NCBI GenBank assembly: GCA_019637295.1 | Contig: JAHBVX010000008.1 | Location: forward strand, 1-64,000 | DNA: 64,000 bases | Source: Polyangiaceae bacterium | GTDB taxonomy: Bacteria; Myxococcota_A; Polyangia; Polyangiales; Polyangiaceae | Reading direction: 5' to 3' | Shown: positions 1 through 8,896 of the stretch, in pieces | How the letters are laid out: each line of letters begins with the position of its first letter | Position numbering within the stretch: the stretch's first letter is position 1 | Notes under the pieces: model-generated | What the model was told of the DNA's origin: nothing | The model's input: the letters and a program-made list of their open reading frames with translations, nothing else | Database searches by the model: none | Translations under genes and position numbers: made by a program

Positions 1-2595
1 TTCACCGCGCCCGCGGGTGTGCAGACGCTGGAGTTCGAGCTCACCGTCAGCGACGGCAAGGGCGGCAGCCATGTCGACAGCGTCATCGTGCACGTGCTGG
101 AAGACCGGGCCAATGCGCTGTTCGTCGACGGCGACGCCGGCAGCGACACCAGCGGCAACGGCAGCATGGCGAGCCCCTACGCCAGCGTGCGGCATGCGCT
201 GACGCAGGTCGGCAGCACACGCGGCGACCTCTACCTGCGCAGCCGCGCCGGCGGCGCCGCCTACGAGGAAGCGAACGCCACGCTGGCCGTGCCCAGCGGT
301 ACCAGCCTGTACGGCGGCTACGGCGCCAACTGGGAGCGCGACCCGGCGGCGCGCAAGGCCGAGCTGCGCACCAATTCGCAGGGTCTGCAGTACAGCGGCC
401 TGCAGCACGATGTCTGGGTCTCCGGGCTCGACGTGCGCGCCGCCGGCAGCGCCGACGCCAGCGGCAACGCCTATGCGCTGCGCGTCGCCGGCAACGGGCA
501 GGCGAGCGTGACCATCGAGCACAACCGGCTGGTGGCCGGCGACGTGGCCGCCGGCACCGCGGCCACGCCGGGCAGCAGCTATGGCGTGCTGCTGTCGTCG
601 CTGGCCGGCGCGGTCGTGTTCGACAACGAGATCGCGGCCGGCCAGGGCGGCAGCGGCAGCGCCGGGAACAGCGGCAGTCCCGGGGGCAGGGGCAACGACG
701 GTGCTGACGGCAACCGGACAGGCGGCCGCCAGGCCGCCGGTGGCAGCGGCCCCGGCGGTGCCGGTGGCGTGGGCGGTACGCGTGGTGGCGGGCTCGGCGG
801 CAGCGGCGGCGATGGCGGCGGCGGCGGCAACGGCAATGCGCCGCTGGGCGGCGTGATCCTGGGTGGTGGCGGCGGCAGCGGCGGCAATCCGGGCAACGTC
901 GGTTCGCCCGGCGGTTCCGGCGGCCGCGGCCTGCCGGGCTCCGGCGGGCTGGGACGTGGCGGCAACAGCAGCGAGGTCTTCGTCGCGTCCAACGGCACCA
1001 ACGGCGGCACCGGCGGGGCCGGTAGCGGCGGCGGCGGTGGCGGCGGCGGCAATGCCAACGCGTTCGGCACCGTCGGCGGCGGCGGTGGTGGCGGCGGCGC
1101 CGGCGGCGGCGGCGGTGGTGGTGGCGTCGGAGGTCGCGGGGCCGGGGCCTCGGTCGGGCTGTGGCTGCACGCGGTGGCCCAGAGCGAGGTGGAGGACAAC
1201 GTCATCGCCGCAGGAGCCGGCGGCAATGGCGGCGCCGGCGGCGCCGGCGGCAGCGGCGGCGGCGCGGGCTCGGGCGGCGCAGGGGTCGATGCGGGAAGCC
1301 CCGGGCCCGAGGTGGCGTGGCTGCGCGGCGTCCATGGCCCCGGCGGGCAACGGGTGACGGGTGTGTATCGCACCGGCGGCGGCGGCGTCATCGTGGGCGG
1401 GAACTACTCCAAGGGGCTGCAGCTCGGCGCGCTGACCGGCACGAACGCGGGCAACTCCGACGTCTTCGTCGCGCGCTTGACCGCAGACGGCAGCCCCGAG
1501 TGGCTGAACACCTTCGGTGGCGCCGGGGACGACTACCTGACGGCCGCGCTGGCGGTGGACGGCAGCGGTCAGATCTACGCCGGTGGCATGTTCAAGGACG
1601 CGCCGCTGACCTTCGGCCCCCACACCTTGACCCCGACGGACTCGAGCTGGGATGCGTTCGTGGTCAGGTTCTCGAACGCGGGTACGCCCACGAGTGCCTT
1701 CAGGCTCGGCGGGCCGGACACGCAGGCCCTCCGCGGGCGAGTCGCGCTGCACGGCGGCGCGCCCATCTTCGGCGGGCACTTCGGCACGTCCGTCGCGGTC
1801 GCCGGCACGACGCTGACCAGCAAGGGCAGCGAAGACGGCCTGATCACGCGTCTGTACAGCAGCACGAGCGACTGGGCCTTCTCCTACGGCGACGCGAACA
1901 AGCAGCTCGTCTGGGATCTTCACAGCAACGGCTCCTTGATCGCGTTCACCGGCGACGCGTTCGGCAGCTTCACCTTCGGCTCCAGCACCGTGACGAGCGC
2001 GGGCGAGTCGGACGTGCTGCTCGCCGTGCTCGATGGCACGGGCGCTCCGGTCTTCGCGAAGCGATTCGGCGACGGTCAGTCCCAGGTGGGACGCGGCGTG
2101 TTCGTCACGTCGGACTCCATCTACCTGACCGGAGAGTTCCGCGGCGTGCTCAACATGGACGGCAAAGAGGTGACCAGCAAGGGCGAGACGGACCTGTTCG
2201 TGTCCCGTCACGATCACGCTGGACACTGCCAGTGGCTGCGCTCCTTTGGTGCGTCCCTCGACGATCGAGGCGAGCGGGTGCACGTGAGCGCCGGCGGCGC
2301 CGTGTACGTACTCGGCACGTTCCAGGATGCAGTGGACTTCGGCGGCGGTATGGTCACCAGCCAGGACCGCGACGTCATCCTCGTGCGGCTGACGAAGGAC
2401 GGAGACTTCGTGTGGGCAGTGCCGATGGGGGGGCCGGGTAACGACGAAGGACATCACCTGAGCGAGGCGTCGAACGGTAATCTGCTCGTGGCCGGCGCCT
2501 ATCCGCTGCAGCTCTCGGTGCTGGGCCAGAGCCTGGGCAAGCCCCCGCCCACCGACGGCGACATGGACGGCTTCGTGCTCTCGCTGGTCCCCTGA
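1..2595 (+). CDS. Large Gly-rich surface protein with beta-helix and SBBP-type propeller repeats (5' partial)
   Basis: The reading frame is open from base 1, so the start and any signal peptide lie upstream. About 864 residues are visible. Residues 1-35 end a cadherin/PKD-like repeat (FELTVSDG-type motif). Residues about 40-210 resemble a DUF1565 right-handed beta-helix (FVDGDAGSDT, YGGYGANWERD). Residues about 215-435 are almost pure Gly/Ser/Asn/Ala. From about residue 437 to the end there are propeller-like repeats of the form DVFVARL..DG...W...FGG..DD, spaced roughly 50-60 residues apart. The overall build fits an extracellular or cell-surface protein. No enzymatic motif is visible. Base composition shifts near base 1300, where the Gly block meets the propeller, so a domain fusion or even a misassembly there should be kept in mind. 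Confidence 0.75.
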   Translation, partial: FTAPAGVQTLEFELTVSDGKGGSHVDSVIVHVLEDRANALFVDGDAGSDTSGNGSMASPYASVRHALTQVGSTRGDLYLRSRAGGAAYEEANATLAVPSGTSLYGGYGANWERDPAARKAELRTNSQGLQYSGLQHDVWVSGLDVRAAGSADASGNAYALRVAGNGQASVTIEHNRLVAGDVAAGTAATPGSSYGVLLSSLAGAVVFDNEIAAGQGGSGSAGNSGSPGGRGNDGADGNRTGGRQAAGGSGPGGAGGVGGTRGGGLGGSGGDGGGGGNGNAPLGGVILGGGGGSGGNPGNVGSPGGSGGRGLPGSGGLGRGGNSSEVFVASNGTNGGTGGAGSGGGGGGGGNANAFGTVGGGGGGGGAGGGGGGGGVGGRGAGASVGLWLHAVAQSEVEDNVIAAGAGGNGGAGGAGGSGGGAGSGGAGVDAGSPGPEVAWLRGVHGPGGQRVTGVYRTGGGGVIVGGNYSKGLQLGALTGTNAGNSDVFVARLTADGSPEWLNTFGGAGDDYLTAALAVDGSGQIYAGGMFKDAPLTFGPHTLTPTDSSWDAFVVRFSNAGTPTSAFRLGGPDTQALRGRVALHGGAPIFGGHFGTSVAVAGTTLTSKGSEDGLITRLYSSTSDWAFSYGDANKQLVWDLHSNGSLIAFTGDAFGSFTFGSSTVTSAGESDVLLAVLDGTGAPVFAKRFGDGQSQVGRGVFVTSDSIYLTGEFRGVLNMDGKEVTSKGETDLFVSRHDHAGHCQWLRSFGASLDDRGERVHVSAGGAVYVLGTFQDAVDFGGGMVTSQDRDVILVRLTKDGDFVWAVPMGGPGNDEGHHLSEASNGNLLVAGAYPLQLSVLGQSLGKPPPTDGDMDGFVLSLVP
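640..1310 (+). repeat. Low-complexity GGC/GGT-rich block coding poly-Gly segments
   Basis: About 670 bases consist mostly of GGC, GGT, AGC and GCC codons, giving long Gly/Ser/Asn runs inside the surface protein. The bias also creates long spurious open frames on both strands. Such blocks tend to change length by slippage and to collapse in assemblies. Confidence 0.8.
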
Positions 2596-2645
2596 GGCGA
2601 GTCACGCGGGTGGACGTCAGCACGGGAATCGAGCACGGTGGGCGC

Positions 2646-3041
2646 GTGGAGAAGCTGCCCTATTTGACCCTCGTGCTGGCGTTCGCGCTGATCTATGTCC
2701 CGCGGATGTTCGTCCTGCGGGCGCAGGCCAAGGAGCCCGGTGGACTCGACAACGCCCACCCCCGCGCACAGCAAGCCAAGCTGACGGGCCTGGGCGCACG
2801 CGCCCAGGGCGCGCACATGAACGGCTTCGAGTCGTTCGCGCCCTTCGCCGCCGGCGTGCTCGCGTGCGAGCTCGCGCGCGTGGACGTCACCGTCACCGGC
2901 TACCTCGGTGTCGCCTTCGTGGCGGCGCGCAGCGTCTACGTCGCGCTCTACTTGGGCAACGTCCCCACCGCACGGACGGCGGTGTGGATGGTCGGCTTCG
3001 CGGCGGTCATCGCGCTCTTGCTTCGACCGCTGCTCGCCTGA
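2646..3041 (+). CDS. MAPEG family membrane protein
   Basis: A small integral membrane protein of about 131 residues with four predicted hydrophobic segments. The pattern N-x-H-P-R ... G-x-RA-x-G-A-H-x-N-x-F-E-x-F in the first half is the MAPEG signature (membrane-associated proteins in eicosanoid and glutathione metabolism); glutathione-type substrates are the family norm, but the substrate here is unknown. I prefer the GTG at 2646 because the first hydrophobic helix then begins a few residues after the start; a GTG at 2610 in the same frame would add 12 polar residues. It follows the surface-protein gene by about 50 bases and converges on rnr. Confidence 0.8.
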   Translation: MEKLPYLTLVLAFALIYVPRMFVLRAQAKEPGGLDNAHPRAQQAKLTGLGARAQGAHMNGFESFAPFAAGVLACELARVDVTVTGYLGVAFVAARSVYVALYLGNVPTARTAVWMVGFAAVIALLLRPLLA

Positions 3042-3051
3042 GCGCGCTCAG
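3038..3051. terminator. Perfect palindrome holding both convergent stop codons
   Basis: CTGAGCGCGCTCAG is a perfect 14-base palindrome. The MAPEG stop TGA lies at 3039-3041 and the rnr stop (TCA on this strand) at 3048-3050. It could act as a small bidirectional terminator stem, but there is no T-tract, so this is weak. Confidence 0.25.
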
Positions 3052-5387
3052 CGACGACGGCGCTTGGTCTTGGACCCCGCGGCGGACTTCGCGGGCTTGC
3101 CACCTTGGCTCTTGCCGCTCTGGTGCGCGCCCTTGCCCCGAGCCGCGGGACGCGCCGGCGCGCCCCGCGTGGACGGCTTCTGCTCGCTGCCACGACGACC
3201 CCGGCCCGCGACCGGCCGACCGCGCCTCCGCTCGTTCGCGCCGTTGAGGGCGCCTTCCGGCGGAATGCGGCGGGCGTAGGTCTGGCGCCGCAGCACGGCG
3301 ACGTCTTCGATCTCGACGACCACTCGGTCGCCGAGCGAGACTCTATCCCCCGAGCGAACACCGACGGCGCTGAGCTCGTCGTCGTCCAGCTCGTACTGGT
3401 CGGGACCCATGGCGTCGAAGCGCACGAGCACGTCCACGAAGGGCGCGTCGAGGGTCACGAACGCGCCGCTGCCGACCAGCGCGCTGACGGTGCCCTCGAG
3501 CACCTCCCCGATGCGATCGCGCATGTACAGCGTGCGATACAGATCCACGACCTCGCGCTCCACGTTCATGGCCGCGCGCTCGCGCGTGCTCGCCGCCGTG
3601 GCCGCAGTACGAAGGCTCTCGATCGCGCTCGCGCTGGTGTCGGGCTTGTTGCCGCGGATGAGCTGCTTGACCGCGCGATGCGCCTCGATGTCCGGGTAGC
3701 GCCGGATTGGCGACGTGAAGTGGAGATACGCGTCCGAAGCCAGACCAAAGTGGCCCACGTTCACGATGTCGTACACGGCTTGTTTGAGCGAGCGCAGGAG
3801 CAGCATCTCGAGCACGTGCTGTCTGGGATGGTCCGCAATCTTCTTCAGCCAGCGGCCGACGCCGTCGGGCTGGAGCAAATCGTCCAGATCGAAGGGGGCG
3901 GCCAGGGTCTCGCACACGGCCCCTAGGCGCTCGAGCTTCTGCTCGTCCGGGCGCGCGTGGACGCGATAGATCGTCGGCACACGCTTCTCGCTGAGCCAAC
4001 GCGCCACCACCTCGTTGGCAAGCAGCATCAGCTCCTCGATCATCTGATAGGCCGGCTTCATGCCCGGGTCTTGGGTGCGCCGTTCGACCGCGGTGGGCGC
4101 GCCGGTGTTCGGATCGAGCACCACCTTGGCCTCGGGCAAGTCCAGATCGAGCGCGCCGCGCTTCATCCGCCGCTTGCGCAGCTTGCGGGCGACCTCGTCC
4201 ACCGCTCGGAGCCCTTTCTTCATGGCCTCCGCCTGCGCGCTGCGCGGCGCCTGGTCCGAGAAGCCGAGCGCCCGCGCGACGCCGGGGTAGGTGAGCATCG
4301 CCGCCGAGCGCATCACACCCTCCACGATCTCGAACTTCTCGATGCGCGCGTCCCGATCCAGATCACAGATCACGCATAGACACAGTCGATCCGTGTCCGG
4401 AAGGAGCGAGCACACGTCCGAGGCGAGCGCCGAAGGCAGCATCGGAATCGCGCGATCCGGAAGGTAGATGGTACAGCCACGCTCGAGCGCCTCGCGATCC
4501 AGCGCAGAGCCGGGCTGCACGTATTCGCTCACGTCCGCGATGGCGATCCAGGCGCGATAGCCGTCACGCGTGCGCTCCACCCACACCGCGTCGTCGTGAT
4601 CCCTGGCGTCCTCGGGGTCGATGGTGGGCAGGGGGATGCTTCTGAGGTCCACGCGTCCGGTGGCGGGTGACTTGAGCAGCTTGGCGGCGAGCGCCTCTGC
4701 CTCGCGCACCGCGTCTTCGGGATGCGACTCTTCAATCTGCTCGCGGACCAGGATCTTGGCCACCTCGGCGTTCGGCTCCCCCGGGACGCCGAGCACCGCC
4801 ACCAGATCGCCCTCGGCGTTCTCGTCCGGACGCTCGGGGAAGCGAGTGATGCTGACCACGGCCGCGTCGCCGTCTCGACCTTCGCGCAGGCCGCCGCTGA
4901 TGACGATGGGGCCGCGCACCCGGCTGTCGTCGGGCTCGAGCCAGGTGCTCTTGCCGCGGCGGCGGAGCAGGCCCGCGACCCGCGGCTTGCGCCGCTGCAC
5001 GACGCGGTCGACGCGACCCTCCACGCCGCGATGGCTCCGATTGACCACGCTGATGGCGACGCGATCGCCGTGCAGGGCGCCGGCGATGCCGTCCGCGGCG
5101 ACGTACACGTCCTCGCGGCCTACCTCCGTCACGAAGCCGAAGCCACGCGGGTTCATGGAGAGGATCCCCTCCCAGCCCTCGCCCTGCGCCGAGACCGCGG
5201 CCTTGAACCGAGAACCCGATTGGCGCTGGATGGCCCCGTCGAAGCCGAGCTGATCAAGCAGCTCGAGGAACCGGGGATAGGCAGCCTCCGGCACGCCACA
5301 GCGGGAGGCGATCTCACGCGCGTGCAGCGCGCGATCCGCCTCCGCGAGACAGCCGACGATGTCGCCACGGGAAGGAAGGGGTCGCAT
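3048..5387 (-). CDS. rnr: Ribonuclease R (RNase II/RNB family 3'-5' exoribonuclease)
   Basis: A 779-residue cytoplasmic exoribonuclease that degrades structured RNA processively from the 3' end. Order of domains: winged-helix N-terminus (about 5-60), cold-shock OB domains (about 70-220), RNB catalytic domain (about 245-570), S1 domain (about 610-700), and a basic Lys/Arg/Gly tail ending RRRR. The catalytic acidic cluster IDPEDARDHDD is intact, with Asp257, Asp263, Asp265 and Asp266 in the positions of the four metal-binding Asp of E. coli RNase R. I chose ATG 5387 (MRPLPSRG) because the winged helix begins there; an in-frame ATG 18 codons upstream adds an unconvincing extension. It is transcribed divergently from the VKOR-DsbA gene. 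Confidence 0.93.
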   Translation of the reverse strand: MRPLPSRGDIVGCLAEADRALHAREIASRCGVPEAAYPRFLELLDQLGFDGAIQRQSGSRFKAAVSAQGEGWEGILSMNPRGFGFVTEVGREDVYVAADGIAGALHGDRVAISVVNRSHRGVEGRVDRVVQRRKPRVAGLLRRRGKSTWLEPDDSRVRGPIVISGGLREGRDGDAAVVSITRFPERPDENAEGDLVAVLGVPGEPNAEVAKILVREQIEESHPEDAVREAEALAAKLLKSPATGRVDLRSIPLPTIDPEDARDHDDAVWVERTRDGYRAWIAIADVSEYVQPGSALDREALERGCTIYLPDRAIPMLPSALASDVCSLLPDTDRLCLCVICDLDRDARIEKFEIVEGVMRSAAMLTYPGVARALGFSDQAPRSAQAEAMKKGLRAVDEVARKLRKRRMKRGALDLDLPEAKVVLDPNTGAPTAVERRTQDPGMKPAYQMIEELMLLANEVVARWLSEKRVPTIYRVHARPDEQKLERLGAVCETLAAPFDLDDLLQPDGVGRWLKKIADHPRQHVLEMLLLRSLKQAVYDIVNVGHFGLASDAYLHFTSPIRRYPDIEAHRAVKQLIRGNKPDTSASAIESLRTAATAASTRERAAMNVEREVVDLYRTLYMRDRIGEVLEGTVSALVGSGAFVTLDAPFVDVLVRFDAMGPDQYELDDDELSAVGVRSGDRVSLGDRVVVEIEDVAVLRRQTYARRIPPEGALNGANERRRGRPVAGRGRRGSEQKPSTRGAPARPAARGKGAHQSGKSQGGKPAKSAAGSKTKRRRR

Positions 5388-5504
5388 GGGCGGTTCATAG
5401 CCCACTTTCGCGCCCGACAGGATGGTTGGCGAGGGCGGCACACAAACCGCGCGCGCGCGGGCTTTTCACCCCGCCAGCCCCGGAAAACGCTCTAAGCTCT
5501 CGGC

Positions 5505-6665
5505 GTGAACGCATCCGGCTGGATGGCCTTGCTGCGCGGTCTGTGTGCGCTGTCGCTCGCGACGAGCGCCGCCCTGCTCGTGGACTACACCAGCTTCGAC
5601 CCGGCCTTCTGCACGCCGGGCTCCGGTTGCGCGAGCGTGCGCGCGAGCGGCTTCGGCTACCTGTTTGGCGGCAAGGTCCCGGTGCCGGTGATTGGGCTGG
5701 TGGGCTACGGGGTGCTGTACCTGCTCTCGCTCGCCTCGCCACCGTTGCGGCGACGCTACGTCCCACCCGTCGCGATTCTTGGCGGCATCGCGGCGCTCGG
5801 CTTCTTCCTGCTGCAGGCGGTGGTCATCGGGGAGCTGTGCTTCTACTGCGTGGTGGTCGACGTCGCCGGCATGCTGACCGCCGGCGCGGCCTGGATGTGG
5901 GCGCGCGCCGCGCGAAGCGAGCCGACGCCGTCCGAGGAGCTGCTGAGCCCCGCGGCCTTCGGGATTCTGGGCGCCATTGCCGTGGTCTCACCGCTCATTT
6001 GGCCCAAGCTCAAGCCACAGCCACCGGTGCCCCCGCAGATCTCGGCCTACTACCAGTCGGGCAAGATCAACGTCATCGAGTTCGCCGACTTCCAGTGCCC
6101 GTTTTGTCGTTTGCTGCACCCGCGGCTGAAGGCCATCGCGAAGGAGTACGACGGCAAGGTCAATTTCGTTCAGCTCAACATGCCGCTGGAGCGTCACGCC
6201 CTCGCCCTCGGCGCGGCCCGCGCGTTCGTCTGCGCCAAAGCTCAGGGCAAGGGGCCCGAGATGGCGGACGCGCTGTTCGACTCGGAGGACCTGGCGCCGG
6301 CACAGAATCGGCGCGCCGCAGTGAGCCTGGGCCTTGATCTCGACGCGTTCGATGCCTGCGTGGTGGATCCGAAGACGACGGATGGGATCATGGCCGAGGC
6401 CAAGATCCTGAGGGACGCTGGGTTTCAGGGGCTGCCAACCATCTACGTGGGCGCAGTCACCATCGTCGGCGCGCAGAGCGACGAGGTGTTCCGCGAGGCC
6501 TTCGATCGGGCTGCGCGCGGAGAGGGCAACACGGGGGTCCCCGGCTGGGCGTTCCTGACCGTGATCCTCGTCGCTTGTGGCGGCGTGATCGCGTGGGGCA
6601 GGCCCCGTGCCCCCGCGGCCGTAGAGCCCGGGGACTCAGCGCCGGACTCGGATCAGCGCGCCTGA
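5505..6665 (+). CDS. Vitamin K epoxide reductase domain fused to DsbA-like thioredoxin domain
   Basis: A 386-residue membrane protein combining both halves of an oxidative folding pathway. Residues 1-130 form a VKOR four-helix domain with the loop cysteines Cys36 and Cys42 and the quinone-side CFYC pair (Cys112, Cys115). Two hydrophobic segments follow up to about 168. Residues 185-340 form a DsbA/thioredoxin domain with the CPFC active site (Cys198, Cys201) and a cis-Pro motif GLPT near 310. A final transmembrane helix lies around 345-362. Family knowledge: VKOR re-oxidises the thioredoxin partner, which inserts disulfides in exported proteins. The start is GTG. The many Cys-containing lipoproteins in this window are plausible clients, which is inference. 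Confidence 0.9.
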   Translation: MNASGWMALLRGLCALSLATSAALLVDYTSFDPAFCTPGSGCASVRASGFGYLFGGKVPVPVIGLVGYGVLYLLSLASPPLRRRYVPPVAILGGIAALGFFLLQAVVIGELCFYCVVVDVAGMLTAGAAWMWARAARSEPTPSEELLSPAAFGILGAIAVVSPLIWPKLKPQPPVPPQISAYYQSGKINVIEFADFQCPFCRLLHPRLKAIAKEYDGKVNFVQLNMPLERHALALGAARAFVCAKAQGKGPEMADALFDSEDLAPAQNRRAAVSLGLDLDAFDACVVDPKTTDGIMAEAKILRDAGFQGLPTIYVGAVTIVGAQSDEVFREAFDRAARGEGNTGVPGWAFLTVILVACGGVIAWGRPRAPAAVEPGDSAPDSDQRA

Positions 6666-6725
6666 GCCAAGTACCAGCGACGCTCTCCAGCCCGCGCAGG
6701 CCTTACGCCTCACGGGGGCGGCGTG

Positions 6726-6731
6726 TATACT
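6726..6731 (+). promoter_or_regulatory. Candidate -10 box giving a leaderless add transcript
   Basis: TATACT matches the TATAAT consensus at five of six positions and ends five bases before the ATG at 6737. Transcription would then start at or next to the start codon. The -35 region (TTACGC, 6703-6708) is poor. Confidence 0.35.
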
Positions 6732-6736
6732 CAGAC

Positions 6737-7873
6737 ATGGCAAAGCAGAAGACGAATGGGGAGACGGTTCTCCCGGAGCCCATCTCGTTCGAGGTGTTCC
6801 AGGCGCTGCCCAAGTCGGACTTGCACGTCCACCTCGATGGCTCGCTCCGGTTGTCGACCATCCTGGACATCGCCAAGAAGGGCGGCATCGAGTTGCCCGC
6901 GGACACCGAGGAGGGCCTGCGCCAGGCCATCGGCTGCGGCAAGGTGTTCGGCTCGCTGGTCGAGTATCTGCGGGGCTTCGACATCACGCTGCGAGTGATG
7001 CAAACGGAGGAGAGCCTCGAGCGCATCGCGTTCGAGCTGGCCGAAGACGCTCACCTCGAGAACGTGCGCTACATGGAGGTGCGCTACTCGCCCATGCTCC
7101 ACACCCAGAAGAACCTGAAGCTGACCAAGGTCGTCGAGGCGGTGCTAGACGGCTTGCGCCGCGCGCGCGAGACCTACGGCATCAAGGCGAACGTGATCTT
7201 GTGCGGTATCCGCAACATCTCGACGGAGTCCTCCTACGAGATGGCCGAGCTCGCGGTCGCGTACAAGGGCCGGGGCGTGGTTGGCTTCGATCTCGCGGGC
7301 GCGGAGGCAGACAACCCGGCGAAGCACCACAAGCAGGCTTTCCAGCTGGTACGAGACAACAACATCAACTGCACCATCCACGCTGGCGAGGCCTACGGGC
7401 CCGAGTCGGTCGCGCAGGCCATTCACGTGTGCGGCGCTCACCGCATAGGCCACGGCGTGCGCCTGCGCGAGAGCGGCGACCTGCTACACTACGTCAACGA
7501 TCATCGCATCCCGCTCGAGTGTTGCCCGTCCAGCAACGTGCAGACCGGCGCCGTACGCGACCTGAAGAACCACCCCATCAAGCTCTACTTCGACCTGGGC
7601 TTGCGGGTGACCGTCAACACCGACAATCGTCTGATCACCGACACCAGCGTGTCCAAGGAGCTCTATCTGGTGCACAAAGAGATGGGCATGTCCTTCGCCG
7701 ACATCAAGAGCCTAATCCTGTCGGGCTTCAAGTCCGCGTTCCGCCCGTTCCACGAGAAGCAGGCCGCGATGCGCCGCGTCCTGGCGGAGCTGAATCGCTA
7801 CGACGATCACGGCCGGCTGCGCACGGACGCTCCACCGCTCGACTCCGCGCGCCCCACCGCCGCCGTGGGCTGA
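6737..7873 (+). CDS. add: Adenosine deaminase
   Basis: A 378-residue cytoplasmic zinc hydrolase converting adenosine (and deoxyadenosine) to inosine in purine salvage. The metal-binding HxH sits in DLHVHLDGSL (His30, His32). The zinc His and the catalytic Glu follow in TIHAGEAYGPES, then the RIGHGVR motif, and finally a metal-binding Asp in VNTDNRLITDT. Length matches bacterial adenosine deaminases. ATG 6737 is chosen because the conserved N-terminal strand follows within 25 residues; the frame stays open upstream into the preceding gene, but that stretch has no homology pattern. No Shine-Dalgarno sequence is visible, in line with a leaderless transcript. It converges on the dnaJ-like gene with a gap of only 17 bases. 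Confidence 0.92.
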   Translation: MAKQKTNGETVLPEPISFEVFQALPKSDLHVHLDGSLRLSTILDIAKKGGIELPADTEEGLRQAIGCGKVFGSLVEYLRGFDITLRVMQTEESLERIAFELAEDAHLENVRYMEVRYSPMLHTQKNLKLTKVVEAVLDGLRRARETYGIKANVILCGIRNISTESSYEMAELAVAYKGRGVVGFDLAGAEADNPAKHHKQAFQLVRDNNINCTIHAGEAYGPESVAQAIHVCGAHRIGHGVRLRESGDLLHYVNDHRIPLECCPSSNVQTGAVRDLKNHPIKLYFDLGLRVTVNTDNRLITDTSVSKELYLVHKEMGMSFADIKSLILSGFKSAFRPFHEKQAAMRRVLAELNRYDDHGRLRTDAPPLDSARPTAAVG

Positions 7874-7890
7874 ACGACAGCTCTCGAGGC

Positions 7891-8835
7891 CTACAAGCCG
7901 CGGATCCCGGCGCGAACGTCGTCGGTGAGGGCGCCGTCGAGCGTCTGAATGGCGGCGGCGACCTCCGCGCTGTCCGAGTCCGGGAGCCGGACCAGGAAGC
8001 GCACGTACAGATCGCCCACCTTCTTCCCGCGTTTGACGCCCCGCTGCTTGAGCCGCACCACCTGACCGCTCTGGGCGCGCTGGGGCACCGTGAGGGTGAC
8101 GAAGCCGTGCGGCGTAGGCACGCGCACCTTGGCGCCCTTGTACGCCTCACCAGGAGTGATGGGCAGATCCAGGTGCAGGTCTAGCCCGTCGCGCTCGAAG
8201 AACGGGTGCGGCGTGACGCGGATGGCGAGCACGAGATCGCCATGAGGACCACCGAACGCGCCCGGCGCACCGTGACCCCGAACCCGCACGCGATCCCCAT
8301 CCGCGGCGCCAGCGGGGATGCGCACGGTGACTTCGTCTCCCCCGTCCTGCAGGCGCAGCTTGAGGGTCGCGCCGGAGATGGCGCTCGCGAAGTCCACCGT
8401 GATCTCGCTGGCCACGTCGGAGCCCTTGCGAGCCCCGCGCCGACCTCGACCACCACCGAACAAGTCCCCAAACAGATCCCCGATGCCTCCGCCCTCCTGA
8501 CCACCGCGGCGAAAGACCTCCTCGAAATCCACCCCCGCGCCGCCGTTGCGACTGAAGCGCACGCGACCACCCCCACGCTTGAAGGCGCGGGCCGCCTCCA
8601 CGTCGAAGCCGTCCCGCAGGCCATCCTCGCCGAATTCATCGTACAGGGCGCGCTTCTGCGGGTCGCTGAGGGCTTGGTAGGCGCGGTTGATGGACTTGAA
8701 CCGCGCCTCCTTGGCGCTGTCCCCCGGGTTCTTGTCGGGGTGCAGCTCGCCCGCGAGCTTTCGATACGCTCTCTTGAGATCGTCCGCGCTCGCCGAGCGA
8801 CCGACGCCGAGCTCCGAGTAGTAGTCCTTGGGCAT
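7891..8835 (-). CDS. DnaJ-like co-chaperone, CbpA type
   Basis: A 314-residue J-domain protein that would stimulate DnaK ATP hydrolysis. The J domain covers residues 1-70 with the essential HPD at 32-34. A Gly/Phe-rich linker (about 75-135, including GGIGDLFGDLFGGGRG) follows, then the two beta-barrel substrate-binding domains of the DnaJ C-terminal family (about 140-310). The Cys-rich zinc finger of classical DnaJ is absent, which places it in the CbpA class. The start ATG directly precedes the conserved YYSELGV motif. It stands alone on the minus strand, with no dnaK or grpE beside it. Confidence 0.9.
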   Translation of the reverse strand: MPKDYYSELGVGRSASADDLKRAYRKLAGELHPDKNPGDSAKEARFKSINRAYQALSDPQKRALYDEFGEDGLRDGFDVEAARAFKRGGGRVRFSRNGGAGVDFEEVFRRGGQEGGGIGDLFGDLFGGGRGRRGARKGSDVASEITVDFASAISGATLKLRLQDGGDEVTVRIPAGAADGDRVRVRGHGAPGAFGGPHGDLVLAIRVTPHPFFERDGLDLHLDLPITPGEAYKGAKVRVPTPHGFVTLTVPQRAQSGQVVRLKQRGVKRGKKVGDLYVRFLVRLPDSDSAEVAAAIQTLDGALTDDVRAGIRGL

Positions 8836-8896
8836 GGAGGGTAGCCGCCCCGGAAGCTAAGGACGGTTGCCCGGGCGGGCAAGCGACCTTTTCCGC

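Noticed and set aside
579-1391. Long Pro-rich open frame on the minus strand, and Ala-rich plus-strand frames, in the Gly block
   Set aside because: They mirror the GGC-rich codons of the surface protein and show no independent pattern.
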